A stretch of DNA of 27,699 nt from Paulinella micropora. Lineage: Eukaryota; Cercozoa; Imbricatea; Euglyphida. Positions 1 through 9,555 of the stretch are shown here, piece after piece. The notes beneath the pieces are model-generated. The model saw nothing but the letters and a program-made list of their open reading frames with translations. It was not told the origin of the DNA and made no database searches. Each line of letters starts with the position of its first letter. Positions within the stretch are counted from its first letter, which is position 1. Position numbers and translations under genes: made by a program. The stretch covers positions 606,236 to 633,934 of the forward strand of contig BJOX01000003.1 of assembly GCA_009731375.1 (NCBI GenBank), written 5' to 3'.

Positions 1-574
1 GGTTCTGTACCTATATTGCTCATTTTCTGCCATTCCTAAGGCTAGAACGTGTGGCAAACGAACAAACAAGTCTTAATCTCTGTTGACACCTATACATACC
101 CATCCACTATCTCCTCCACACACACATTACATCCATTTGTAAACACAGTGTGAGGACACCAAAGAGAGATAGGAGCGAAGGGTAGAGTGTAGTTGGTTGG
201 GTGATAAGGGGTCAAACGTATACTAACAGTAACGAACCCTGTACACACACCTACAAACCACGTCTTGCTCTCTATCTACCATCCTATTTCAGACTTTACA
301 GACACCCAATTGTGTCTCCTATCGACAACACACACTCGTTCTGTCATTTATTACTCACTTCCAAGCATCCATAAGGTGCAAACGAATCAAGAGCAAACAA
401 AAACAGACAGAAAAACAGAAAACGAGTGCTGTGCAACAAAGTCTGTTTGTGCAAACTAGCTCATACTCAACCCTCCTATTGCAGCAAATTTGCAGGGGGT
501 AGGGAGGCTAGTCAGTGGCAATATAGGCCAAGCAATAAGGAGCAAAGGTGACGTCACAAGGACGATTCAGTTGT
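1..574. other. Non-coding leader region, nothing recognised
   Basis: Mixed-composition sequence without a convincing gene. Short open stretches at 265-459 and 490-681 have no recognisable domain and contain simple CA-rich sequence. It may be upstream or LTR sequence of the plus-strand gene at 1744, but no second copy exists in the window to test that. Confidence 0.5.
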
Positions 575-1105
575 CAATTTTCGCCAATTCCAATTTTGCC
601 GAAATTTTCAGACGAAAAATCACTCTCCTACCTACACACTCTACTTCCATCTCACCCACCTGTACTCAAAAGGTGACCTAAGGTCAGAAGAAGGATTCTA
701 GAGCAATACAAGAGTGGTGGCTCACAAAAGAGTCCTACACCACTTTGGGTTTGTTGTAAATTTTGACATTCCAAATTTTGTCGAAATCACAAGCAAGAAA
801 TCACCCTCCTACCTACACACTCTACTTCCATCTCACCTACCTGTACTCAAAAGGTGTCCTAAGGTCAGAAGAAGGATTCTAGAGCAATACAAGAGTGGTG
901 GCTCACAAAAGAGTCCTACACCACTTTGGGTTTTGTTGTAAATTTTGACATTCCAAATTTTGTCGAAATCACAAGCAAGAAATCACCCCCCTACCTACAC
1001 ATCCCACTCCATTCTCACCCACCTATAACAAATAGGTCTCCAAGGGTCAGAACAAGGATTCACAAGCAGTACCTCTACTGTGGTTCTCCAAGGAGTCAAC
1101 ACCTA
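575..1105. repeat. ~182-bp tandem repeat, about 2.9 copies
   Basis: Three successive units start near 575, 758 and 940. The shared phrase TTTTGACATTCCAAATTTTG starts at 761 and 943, giving a period of 182. A diverged form starts near 578. Units 1 and 2 share long identical runs such as AAGGATTCTAGAGCAATACA. Unit 3 is diverged in its second half. The repeat is non-coding and ends about 640 bp before the first ATG of the downstream gene. Tandem repeats of this size occur in LTR or untranslated leader regions of retroelements, but that placement is inference. Confidence 0.85.
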
Positions 1106-1743
1106 CGTTGCACTCGGTCGGTTTCGTTCTAACACACATACACACATACACACACGGAACTACCTCAGCTGGAAAGGGAATAAATAATTTTTGAGTCCTC
1201 CGAAAAGGACTGGCTACCCAACAGAGGGTTCCGAACGAAAACACGGTTCGAGCAGCCGGCTCTTCTGTCCTTTTCCTCAACCTATTTGGGAAAAGGGGCC
1301 GTACCTTCTGACAATTTCAGAAGTATCGTTACCAAACAAACCCTCAGCAACGGAGTCGTGTCTGTATTTCTAGGGTGCCTCAATTTCTCTGCAACTGGCA
1401 GGTGTTAGCAAGGCGTGAGCTTCCCCTACCAAAGGGGGGGGGGAGTAATCTCGCACCTACTTACACGCATACCTACCCTTGCACACAGACGACACACACT
1501 CTATACAGACAACGAACGAACCGAACACCAACCGACCAAGCCACACGCTGCTTACTGCAAGACGACCAACAGCAAACGTCTTGACCAAAACAAAAACAAA
1601 TTGCTGAAAACCTCGACAAGACGGCCGCCCAAAGGTGCCTTGTCCCCCATACTGACACCTCACCACCTGTTCGTGCAAGACGTATCCCCAAAAAGAAACG
1701 TCTCCAAATCAACGAACCCACTGTGGTGCAGGCATTACCAAAA
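1106..1743 (+). other. Putative 5' leader of the 1744 gene
   Basis: No coding signal. It contains a (CACA)-type tract at 1133-1156, a small hairpin AGTCCT-CCGAAA-AGGACT near 1193-1210, a second short stem at 1305-1311/1317-1323, a G-run near 1434-1443, and CA-rich sequence to about 1505. No promoter motif could be assigned with confidence. Confidence 0.35.
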
Positions 1744-2106
1744 ATGAGTCAGTGGGATTCTCCAGACCAGGATGCCGGACTAGAAGCCTTGGGCAGCGCG
1801 GGGACTGCTAGCAATACGAACGCTGGTGCTGGCCTATTCCAGACACCAGTGCCCATTCGTGATAGCAAGAACACCCCTCAACCCCAATCCCCATGGAGGG
1901 ATGGTAACAACGCTATGCTTGTGGCCCGAACGCCACTTCCATGCGTCCCAGTTCCCACGGCTAATCTGGACATGACGGGAACGCCAAGGTGGCCTATCCC
2001 CCTGCAGCACCCAACCAACAATATGCCTTCCCTGATGCAGCCCCACATATTCCTAATAATATGTATGGGGACAACACTCACTGGGCAAGAGCAACCGTGT
2101 CGGTAG
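1744..2106 (+). CDS. Gag-like/hypothetical protein, N-terminal segment (frame 1)
   Basis: The frame starts at the ATG at 1744, preceded by ACCAAAA, a reasonable eukaryotic start context. It encodes a Ser/Gly/Ala- then Pro-rich, probably disordered N-terminus beginning MSQWDSPDQDAGLEALGSAG. Coding character fades near 1965-1990. There the frame one base back becomes open (stop TAA at 1962-1964 in that frame) and carries the more protein-like sequence. I read this as the N-terminus of the protein continued in the next two entries. A low-complexity N-terminus is common in Gag proteins, but no conserved domain is visible. An intron or an indel could each explain the frame change. Confidence 0.45.
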   Translation: MSQWDSPDQDAGLEALGSAGTASNTNAGAGLFQTPVPIRDSKNTPQPQSPWRDGNNAMLVARTPLPCVPVPTANLDMTGTPRWPIPLQHPTNNMPSLMQPHIFLIICMGTTLTGQEQPCR

Positions 2107-3179
2107 AAGGTAAAGACAAGGTGGTGGGGTTGACGGCCACGGGTCATCAGTTCATAGATAACCGATCCATCCAGGACCTTCTCACGCTGTGGGAGGAGAT
2201 ATGTATGGCCCGAGACCGACTCCTCGATGAGGCTTGGCCAACATACCACTCTCTCATCCCACGTCTGAGACTAACCCTCCATAGCAGCAAGTACACCAGT
2301 GAGAACCCAGCTCTTACTGTCGCTGTCAATGCACTCGATGCTAACCAAGCCGACACTTTCTATTGGCCCGAGGCCACCTACATAAGCCGTCTCCAGGCTA
2401 ACCTCAAGACTAGGGCCACAGTCACCCTCAAGGGCCTTGACAACGTCACTGCCGTGTGGGACCGAGCCTTGCTGGAACAAAAGCACTGGAGGGATGCAAT
2501 CATCCCACATACATCAAACGTATACAATGAGCTTGTACACTTCTTTGAAGCAGTGGAAACCGCAACAGACCCTTTCGGCAAAATGTCGGAATTTGCGACA
2601 TGGCTGAAGGTTCCCAACTGCTACAGTGTACTCCTTGACGGCTCAGACTCCGCTCGAGTCCCAGTCGTACCACACCCGGCTGCGGTCCTCTACATCATCA
2701 ACTACCTAAAGGTGGTGGACCTCATCTTGCAAGCCATCTCTGACTGCCTGCGGATACAAGTTGCCGTACACGTCATTAGTGGATCAGGTGAGGGAGGAAC
2801 CCCGATACCGGATGGTAGCTCTATCATTACCTTCCGAAGGGTAACGAGAGCGCGTGGTGTGACGAAGGAGATAGACCTAGACAGAGACTCACACCTAGAG
2901 CGTCGCCAGTCGCCAAAGCCCGAACTCAAAGACGCCAGTCATAAGCGGGTCGACGCGGCACGCAGTGCAGTCAGAGATCAGGTGAACTTTGACTTTGCTG
3001 TACACACCCAATCGGCGAGACTCACATATCGTGAAGGCCTTAAGCTCCTAATGGCTTATGCAGCCCCTAGATCGTATTGTGGCAAGTCATGCGCTCACGT
3101 GTGCAGACGTAAAGCAATTGCTGAACAGCCTTGTTGGTGCGTGGCCGTCCCAAACGCTACTCACTACAGACTGGCATAA
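1965..3179 (+). CDS. Gag-like/hypothetical protein, central segment (frame 0)
   Basis: This frame is open from 1965 to a stop at 3177-3179. Coding character is good from about 1990 to 3050: a helix-rich, charged, soluble protein with phrases such as LLTLWEEICMARDRLLDEAW and VWDRALLEQKHWRDAI. There is no membrane segment, signal peptide or known catalytic motif. There is no ATG at the start of the open stretch, which fits continuation from the preceding segment. The last ~40 codons become Cys-rich and unnatural, while the +1 frame from about 3052 looks protein-like, so the true product probably switches frame near 3052-3060. A capsid-like domain of a retroelement Gag is possible. An unrelated host protein is not excluded. 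Confidence 0.5.
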   Translation, partial: SGHDGNAKVAYPPAAPNQQYAFPDAAPHIPNNMYGDNTHWARATVSVEGKDKVVGLTATGHQFIDNRSIQDLLTLWEEICMARDRLLDEAWPTYHSLIPRLRLTLHSSKYTSENPALTVAVNALDANQADTFYWPEATYISRLQANLKTRATVTLKGLDNVTAVWDRALLEQKHWRDAIIPHTSNVYNELVHFFEAVETATDPFGKMSEFATWLKVPNCYSVLLDGSDSARVPVVPHPAAVLYIINYLKVVDLILQAISDCLRIQVAVHVISGSGEGGTPIPDGSSIITFRRVTRARGVTKEIDLDRDSHLERRQSPKPELKDASHKRVDAARSAVRDQVNFDFAVHTQSARLTYREGLKLLMAYAAPRSYCGKSCAHVCRRKAIAEQPCWCVAVPNATHYRLA

Positions 3180-4445
3180 CTGGCAGGCTTACGGTGAAGA
3201 CATGGTCGCCTTGAACAAGATTATCCCCTCGGACTTACCCCATTACATGCTCCGACGGTTTGTGCTAGCCGCAGACTGGGGGTATGTTACACAGCCTCAC
3301 ATCACGGTCGACCTGGTTCAGGATGCGGCGAGGAGAATGTGGGAGGACGATGTGGCCTATACTTCCATAATCGACCTTCCTCAGAAGCTCCTCACCAACT
3401 TAGTGAAGTCCGACTTCGCTTCACTCCTAATGGCAGTCATATCCGGAATTGCTAAGGCTGAACCACAACAAGGGCGAACGCATGGTGAGACTTTTGTCCG
3501 AAATATCCTTACCCGAGCACAGGACTTGGACAATACCAACTTTAAGATCACACGGTTCCGAACTGACCGTATGTGCGAGGTTGCCACATGGACAAACGCC
3601 AGCTTCGTCTCCTCCATCTTTTCATCCGACAAGGTAGAGAGGGAAAAGCGAGCTGATGTGTTACTCCGAGCCATGATAACCACGGGCAGCACTCTCGAAG
3701 ACCACCAGGTCAAATCGGGGCAGACCTTTGACATGTGGACCTTTGTCACCGGCGACAACTGGTCACAACGTCGTCAATCGCGGTCAAGTTCTCCAAGGAG
3801 TCCCTATAACTCCTCGAGCTCCTCTAGCTCACCGTATGTTCTGCCTCCACCTACCCTTCCATTTGGGGGAGCGACAAACTCGGGCACACCCAGCACCCGA
3901 CAGTCCAACCCATACGCGGGGGCATCCAGTCCCAACACTCAGGCCAGTGGAGCGGCACACCCATACCTGCCTCCTCCATTACCGATGCCTCACCCATACT
4001 ACCCACCAACATCGGGCTTCGCGTCCCCACCACCTCCGATGTCGCCACCACCAACATACCCGCCACCAAGGAGCGGAGGCTCATCGGACGGCAAGAAGGG
4101 CAAGCGAAAATATGGTGACGGTGACGGATACGGTCAGGGTGTGGTAAAACCTTTATCGCATCTTCCGCCTATGCCGGGTCCGTACAATAACCCGTTTGGT
4201 CTGTTCAATGAGACCTTCATGGGGCCGTACCATACCAACCCGAGTGCGGAGTGTTGTGACTATATGATGCACTCCGTTGCCTTCAATGCTCTTGACGATT
4301 CGAGACTATGGGTCGCACCATGCCAATGGTCGAACTCGTGCCAATACCAACACCCACGCCAGGGTCAAGAACGGGTGGAGCCACTGAAGTGGTACATTCA
4401 CCGTTGGTATGTTGGCCGGTCCAAGGTCAAGAAGGACGGCAATTG
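3052..4445 (+). CDS. Gag-like/hypothetical protein, C-terminal segment, truncated by gap
   Basis: The frame opens after a TAA at 3049-3051 and runs into the N gap at 4446. From the ATG at 3058, residues 1-235 are helical and charged. Residues ~238-260 are Ser/Arg-rich and ~260-340 Pro/Ser/Tyr-rich, including PPPP runs. Residues ~345-351 are a basic KKGKRK patch. Near the end is C422-x5-C428-x3-H432, which matches the second half of a CCCH zinc finger; a first Cys at usual spacing is missing (nearest C399/C400). A structural N-half, disordered middle and basic zinc-binding tail resemble the layout of a retroelement Gag. This is similarity of layout only: I see no sequence match to the Gag at 10903-13524. 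A pol region might lie beyond the gap. Confidence 0.5.
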
Positions 4446-4455
4446 NNNNNNNNNN
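4446..4455. other. Assembly gap (10 N)
   Basis: Ten undetermined bases interrupt the plus-strand gene. The round number suggests a placeholder of unknown length, so the adjacency of the plus-strand gene and the minus-strand retroelement rests on scaffolding. Confidence 0.95.
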
Positions 4456-5217
4456 ATTTCTTTTCTGACGAAAATTCGTTTAGAGTTATGTATGAAGATA
4501 CATCAACCCACGAATTAGCCGTTATAAAACAACAATGATACTTGCCCCGGTACCAATCGTATATATACTCTAGCACATTTAGTATCTATATTAAAATCTT
4601 CCTCTTTCTTCTGTCGATAAGATATTTGTGCAGTATGTCCAAGTATAATGTTTTATGGTTGAGTAATAATGTAATGTCGCCATTTCCATATATATGTAAT
4701 AACCGGTCGTCGGTTTCCATAAATACATTTACTTTTTGTGAAGACATACCCTTGTATAAATCGGTATCATTTAATATAGTGTCAGGTGATCAAGTCTGAC
4801 GACTATATCCGAAGTTGGGTTGAGTGCGCCCTAACCTTGCGATATGCCGATACAAGTAGAGATCGATGGAATCCGGTGTAGCAGTTCATGTTATTAAAAT
4901 ATATCAGTTCTTGATTAGACTGTAGAGTCTTTAATGAGATCATCATTCTGGTACTAATGCGGGTCGTATCCAGGAAACACCATCGCTCACTCAAATAGCG
5001 ATCCCGTAACGGTGCTGTTTCGTGGCCGTCTCGTCTGTCTCTGCCGAAGCAAGAGAATAGAATGCCTATTTTTTGTCAGCTGTGTCTTGTTAATCTCTAG
5101 AAGAATGAATGCTGTAGTAGCTTTAATATCTAAGTAAGGTTGTCGGGACGATATTGGATCAATGCTATGTTCGCAATCGATCAGGTCCACAATACTTCTA
5201 GAGAAAAAAAATACTTA
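4456..5217 (-). other. 3' flank of minus-strand retroelement, possible 3' UTR/LTR
   Basis: AT-rich non-coding sequence downstream of the pol stop. On the minus strand a 16-nt all-purine run (AGAAGAAAGAGGAAGA, plus-strand 4597-4612) could be a polypurine tract, which would place a 3' LTR between 4596 and the gap. No matching sequence was found upstream of gag, so the LTR assignment is unsupported. Directly after pol there is a TAG TAA double stop. Confidence 0.3.
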
Positions 5218-8200
5218 CTATAGACGCCGTTTACGCGCGCGGACTCCTTTACCTGGTGGAGGACCTCCAACCAAAGTTAAGTCTAAGGTAGACTGTTCGA
5301 GGACGTCCCAAATTTTGTGAGGGATTGCGCCTTGTGCCAAGTCAAAAGGAATGTCCAGCACCCCTCGTGGTAGTGCTTGTATGGTCCACGCGGTATGATC
5401 TTTATCTGTGGGAGATATGGTATCATCCCATGTCTCAAGTTTCTTGGCGTCTTTATATACTGGAAGGTATTGTCTTACTTTAGGATCTTCCACTGGATCC
5501 AGACTCCTCCAGAAATGTAAGACTGGTTGTATTATTTGTGCCGCAGTCGAAATTCGATTCGATCGCGTATGGCGTTTGTGAGGTACTGCCATGACTCTCA
5601 TGAGATATAAATCTGAGAGCGTGTCATCGGCTACGTGTTGAGCCGCAGGCCTCACCAAGTAAAAAGCGTCTTTGGCCCATGAAATATGTCCAATCGCATC
5701 TCCTTCTTTCCAAGTGGGGTGAACGAGAGTGTCATTGCCCGCGCGAGGGTCTTGATCTCCGTCATCGCTCCCCTCTTGATGGACTTCTTGCGAAAGTGCC
5801 GTCCTTATCGCCTTTCTCGGTCGGTCGTAGATAAGGTCATTTTGCGCTCTCCTTATTTGCGCCTCCGTGAACTTTCCTTCCGGCACGTTTGACTCCACCC
5901 TTTTGCGGGTCTGAGTCCCCGCCGCACTTTTGCGGTCGGTGGCCCGCTTGTTCTCCAGCTCAGCCTCCTCCTTCTCCGCAATTGGTGCCCTGTAGGCATC
6001 CCGTTCCGAGATATCCTCCTGACGGATTGGTGGGACCTCTTTAAAGTCAGCCTCCATCCGTTTGAGTGCTTGATCAACGGACTCATCTTCAAGTAGGAAG
6101 GGATCATACTTAATCAGCCTTCGTACATTGACTATTTGAACTTTTCCTCTGCCCCTGATTTTATAATTCAAAGGCCCCATCTGTTCCATGATCTGGTATG
6201 GTCCTTTCCAGTGGATGAACAGCTTCGAGCTGACTCCCTGAGGAACCTGAGGATGATACAGTAGTACAATATCCCCGACCTGAAATCTGACTTGATCCAG
6301 GTGTGCCTGCCTGACACCTTCAGCATCAGTCTTCCTGCGCTCCGCCTCCCTATGCGCCTGTACTATTTGCTCCGCCTCCATCTTCGCCCGAAGTCTCACC
6401 CCAAACAGCTCATCCTGATCTGCCCATGAATCTTTTGGGTGCAGCAGTGAGGCTGGGATGGCGGGCTCACGCCCATATACCAATTGGTATGGCGAGACGG
6501 AACCTTTTGAACCACCTAACGCTGTAGAGGGTAGGCAATTCATAGCAAAGGCAAACGAGGATGCTGCCTCCACCCATGCCTTTTGGTTCTCCTTCTTCAT
6601 ACAATACATCTTCAGCGCGGCCTTGAGGGGTCTATGCACCCGCTCTATCTTGCCGTTCGCTCTGGGGTTATAGGCGGTGACATATTGCCATTTCATGCCG
6701 TAATATGCAGATAGCTTGTCGATGACTTCATTATTAAAGTCAGAGCCTCGATCTGAGCATATTTTTCTCGGCACCCCAATCTGTGAGATGATCCTGTCAA
6801 TCAACGCCTTGGCTGTTGTTTCGCCCGTAACGTCTTTGACTGGGACCACCCATACATAGTTGGTGGCTCTGTCTATGGCCGTTAGAAGGTATCTGTAACC
6901 TTCCGTCGTGACCGGGAAAGGTCCTACATGATCAGTGTGTAAGAACTCGAACATTCCTAAGTGTAAAGGAAAAGTCCCGATCAGGCCAAAATTCGCCTTC
7001 AATGGTGTTTTGGATGTCTTGCATGGGATGCATGCATTGACCTGTTCATCAATATTCTCCTTCATCTTCTTCCACCAGAATCGTCTCGAAATGAACATAT
7101 GCGTTCTTTGTCGGCCCGGGTGCGCCAGTAGTGGGCAGTTATGAGCAGCGACAAAAATGATGTGTCTGAGTTTCTCAGGAACCCAGAGAGTCCATTTGTC
7201 TGGTTGTGATGCATAGCGCCCGTGTTGGCCTTTGTACCACAAGAGACCGTCTCTCCACCCCATCTCCTTCTGTTGCTCCTTAATCTCCTTCGTCATTTTC
7301 AGCTCGTTCGGGTTCTTGTATAGCTGTATTAGCTCTTTGAACTCCGGATCGAGAGCCTGTTGCTGTCTCCATGCAGTGGGTGAGGCTATGTGGATAGTCC
7401 CATCCTCTAGCTGCACTCCTATCCTCTCAGGGTTTTCGTCTAACTCCTCCTTGTTCTCCTGCGGGGGTTCCGCATATGCTTCTTGCTTAATCTCTTCTTG
7501 TTTTATCTCCGCCTTCATATTCTCATATGCTTCATAGGACCACTCAGCATCCTCGAGGACATGTGCTGTACAACATATCCCATGATCCGGACCTTGCGGG
7601 CTATGACGTAGACCCGATCGGTTATATCGGACCCCTCTCGCCATCTGCATCGACTCGATATGATGCACTTCGTATGTGCAGTCTGGGGATAGATCCTCCA
7701 TTTCTGCTGATGATACGAGAGCTGCCACTTCTGAGTGAAACTCTAGCCTGGAGAGGCTGTCAGCGACAACATTTCGCTTGCCGGGTAGATGGACCATTGT
7801 AAAATTGAAACATGACAAGAATGCCTGCCATCTCGCTAGACGGCCAGTCTGTTCATGATTCATCAGCCATAGTAAATTCTGGTGATCAGTCCTTACTATA
7901 AACTGAGGTCCACCCCATAAATACTCTCTCAACCGTTTGAGGGCCCAGACCACCGCCAGTGCCTCTCTCTGTCTCGTACAATAGTTTCGCTCCGCCGAGC
8001 ACAACTTTCTACTTATAAACATGATCGGGCGCAACTTTTTCTCCTCATCTTCCTGTTGTAAGACTGCGCCGATCGCGAACTTTGATGCGTCTGTGTCGAC
8101 TACGAATTGCTTCGAAAAGTAGCAGAGTCCGCCATCCTTCGGATCTTCATAGATGAGATCTTTGAGCGTGTTGTACGCTTCTAAGGCTTCATCATCCCAC

Positions 8201-9555
8201 TTCTCGAAATCACCGAAGTCGATCATTCTCTCCAACTTAGCCCGAGTTGCACCCCAATTGGGTATGAACTGGCTGTAATATTGCGCCATCGCAAGAAATG
8301 AGTGCAGCTCTGTGCGATTCTTCGGCCTCTGCCGGCTCATGATCTCCTCCCTCTTCTCTTTGGATATCGAGACTCTATTGTAAAAGATTTCGTACCCCAA
8401 ATATTTCACGCTTGTCTTTGCGAGTTGACATTTCTTCAAATTACATTTCAGGCCAAATAGTTTGATACGCCTGAAAATGTCTGTCAGATGGTCGATGTGC
8501 TCTTCCATCGTATTGGAGTACACGATAATGTCATCGATGTAACAAAATGCGTACTCTCCCGCCTTCTGTCCTCTTCTCCTCATGAAACCTCCCTCTGTCT
8601 GGTCATCATATTTGCTACTCAGCATGCTTTGCATCGCTTTCTGAAAGAGTCCCGGGGCCTGTTTGAGTCCCATCGGAAGTACTTTCCACTGATATATCTC
8701 CATTCCTACTACAAATGCAGTCAGCCATCTGGACTTTTCATCCAGTGGAATTTGCCAGAAGCCATTCTTCAGATCAATGACTGAGTATAGCTTGGCGTTC
8801 CGCAATACTCGCCTTCCTTCTTCAAGAGTAGGTAATGGATTTCGTTCCTCCTCTAAAATTTTATTGACGCGGGCATAGTTAACCGTTAAGCGCCATTCTC
8901 CTCCCGGTTTAGGCACCAGTCTCGGTTGGGAAACTATTGGAGATGTCGATCTCTCAATGAAATCCTCATCGAGTAACTGCCGTGCTTGTTCTTCTGCGAT
9001 CTTTGCTTCATGTATACTCAGATTTGCCCGTCGTGGCGCCGGTGAAGGCTCAGCACCTGGTATTTTACAAATAACCGCGGTGAAGTCTTCCGGCTTGACA
9101 CCTCCCGCTTGAGGGGGGTCAAAAATCATTTTGTTCGCCTTCAATCTCTCTTTCAAAACCTCTTTCTCCTTCTCCGTACCTGCTCCTCCTGCCAATTTCT
9201 CGTCTATCGCCGCCTTAAACTCCTCCTCTGACATTCTCTTGTGATGCTTGAGGGGTGCTCTGTCCTCCTCCAAGCCCAACTCTTCTTCTGATATATCGTC
9301 CATTCCCGTTTTTTCATATGTGGCAGTGTCTGGTTCGTCGTCCTCCGCCAGACCTACCAACATATCTATTAATCTCGCATATTGCAACGGAGCTTTTCGG
9401 GTGTAGAAACCATCGAAGCATGTGAATGCTTGAGGAATCAATTTCAACTTGTCCTGGTCTCTGAGCTTCCGCTTGTATGCACTGCTCTGCTCACGAGTCC
9501 CGAGACGACAAGCCACACTAAGTGTTGCTTCCGTGGTGGCACCGGTATCGGATGA
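5218..9555 (-). CDS. pol: Pol polyprotein: reverse transcriptase, RNase H, integrase
   Basis: This is the replication enzyme of the element. The frame is open from 9555 to a TAG at 5220-5218, with no ATG at its start, so it is probably reached by frameshift or as part of a longer product. Residues are numbered from position 9516. RT spans ~175-375, with catalytic D248 in VIDLK and Y326-I-D-D329. RNase H spans ~470-590, with D476, E518, D544 and D586 (VADSLSR). The integrase zinc module is H792, H799, C829, C832. The integrase core is D862, D922, E958 with exact D-35-E spacing. A GPY/F-like module lies at ~1080-1135 (HWKGPYQIM). About 290 further residues follow, ending in a basic RARKRR tail, with no recognised chromodomain. 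A ~15-residue insertion rich in Arg/Gly precedes YIDD (about 303-320). A 130-residue acidic linker joins RNase H and integrase. All catalytic residues are intact. Confidence 0.93.
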   Translation of the reverse strand, partial: SSDTGATTEATLSVACRLGTREQSSAYKRKLRDQDKLKLIPQAFTCFDGFYTRKAPLQYARLIDMLVGLAEDDEPDTATYEKTGMDDISEEELGLEEDRAPLKHHKRMSEEEFKAAIDEKLAGGAGTEKEKEVLKERLKANKMIFDPPQAGGVKPEDFTAVICKIPGAEPSPAPRRANLSIHEAKIAEEQARQLLDEDFIERSTSPIVSQPRLVPKPGGEWRLTVNYARVNKILEEERNPLPTLEEGRRVLRNAKLYSVIDLKNGFWQIPLDEKSRWLTAFVVGMEIYQWKVLPMGLKQAPGLFQKAMQSMLSSKYDDQTEGGFMRRRGQKAGEYAFCYIDDIIVYSNTMEEHIDHLTDIFRRIKLFGLKCNLKKCQLAKTSVKYLGYEIFYNRVSISKEKREEIMSRQRPKNRTELHSFLAMAQYYSQFIPNWGATRAKLERMIDFGDFEKWDDEALEAYNTLKDLIYEDPKDGGLCYFSKQFVVDTDASKFAIGAVLQQEDEEKKLRPIMFISRKLCSAERNYCTRQREALAVVWALKRLREYLWGGPQFIVRTDHQNLLWLMNHEQTGRLARWQAFLSCFNFTMVHLPGKRNVVADSLSRLEFHSEVAALVSSAEMEDLSPDCTYEVHHIESMQMARGVRYNRSGLRHSPQGPDHGICCTAHVLEDAEWSYEAYENMKAEIKQEEIKQEAYAEPPQENKEELDENPERIGVQLEDGTIHIASPTAWRQQQALDPEFKELIQLYKNPNELKMTKEIKEQQKEMGWRDGLLWYKGQHGRYASQPDKWTLWVPEKLRHIIFVAAHNCPLLAHPGRQRTHMFISRRFWWKKMKENIDEQVNACIPCKTSKTPLKANFGLIGTFPLHLGMFEFLHTDHVGPFPVTTEGYRYLLTAIDRATNYVWVVPVKDVTGETTAKALIDRIISQIGVPRKICSDRGSDFNNEVIDKLSAYYGMKWQYVTAYNPRANGKIERVHRPLKAALKMYCMKKENQKAWVEAASSFAFAMNCLPSTALGGSKGSVSPYQLVYGREPAIPASLLHPKDSWADQDELFGVRLRAKMEAEQIVQAHREAERRKTDAEGVRQAHLDQVRFQVGDIVLLYHPQVPQGVSSKLFIHWKGPYQIMEQMGPLNYKIRGRGKVQIVNVRRLIKYDPFLLEDESVDQALKRMEADFKEVPPIRQEDISERDAYRAPIAEKEEAELENKRATDRKSAAGTQTRKRVESNVPEGKFTEAQIRRAQNDLIYDRPRKAIRTALSQEVHQEGSDDGDQDPRAGNDTLVHPTWKEGDAIGHISWAKDAFYLVRPAAQHVADDTLSDLYLMRVMAVPHKRHTRSNRISTAAQIIQPVLHFWRSLDPVEDPKVRQYLPVYKDAKKLETWDDTISPTDKDHTAWTIQALPRGVLDIPFDLAQGAIPHKIWDVLEQSTLDLTLVGGPPPGKGVRARKRRL

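Noticed and set aside
575-1105. CRISPR-like array
   Set aside because: The repeats are ~182-bp contiguous tandem units without short unique spacers, in eukaryotic DNA.
4987-5190. Minus-strand ORF directly downstream of pol in the same frame
   Set aside because: Separated from pol by a TAG TAA double stop, with no domain and no homology signal. A 68-codon open stretch is within chance.
5196-5216. 21-nt intron-like sequence after the pol stop (GTAAGTA...TTTCTCTAG on the minus strand)
   Set aside because: Donor and acceptor consensus are both present, but a stop codon results with or without removal, and one occurrence of such a short motif in AT-rich DNA is not evidence.
9517-9555. D-T-G-A motif in the upstream extension of the Pol frame (SSDTGATTEATLS)
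   Set aside because: It looks like a retropepsin active site, but no flap or C-terminal protease segment follows before the Pol domains. The protease-like sequence lies about 900 nt upstream in the other frame. Probably coincidence.
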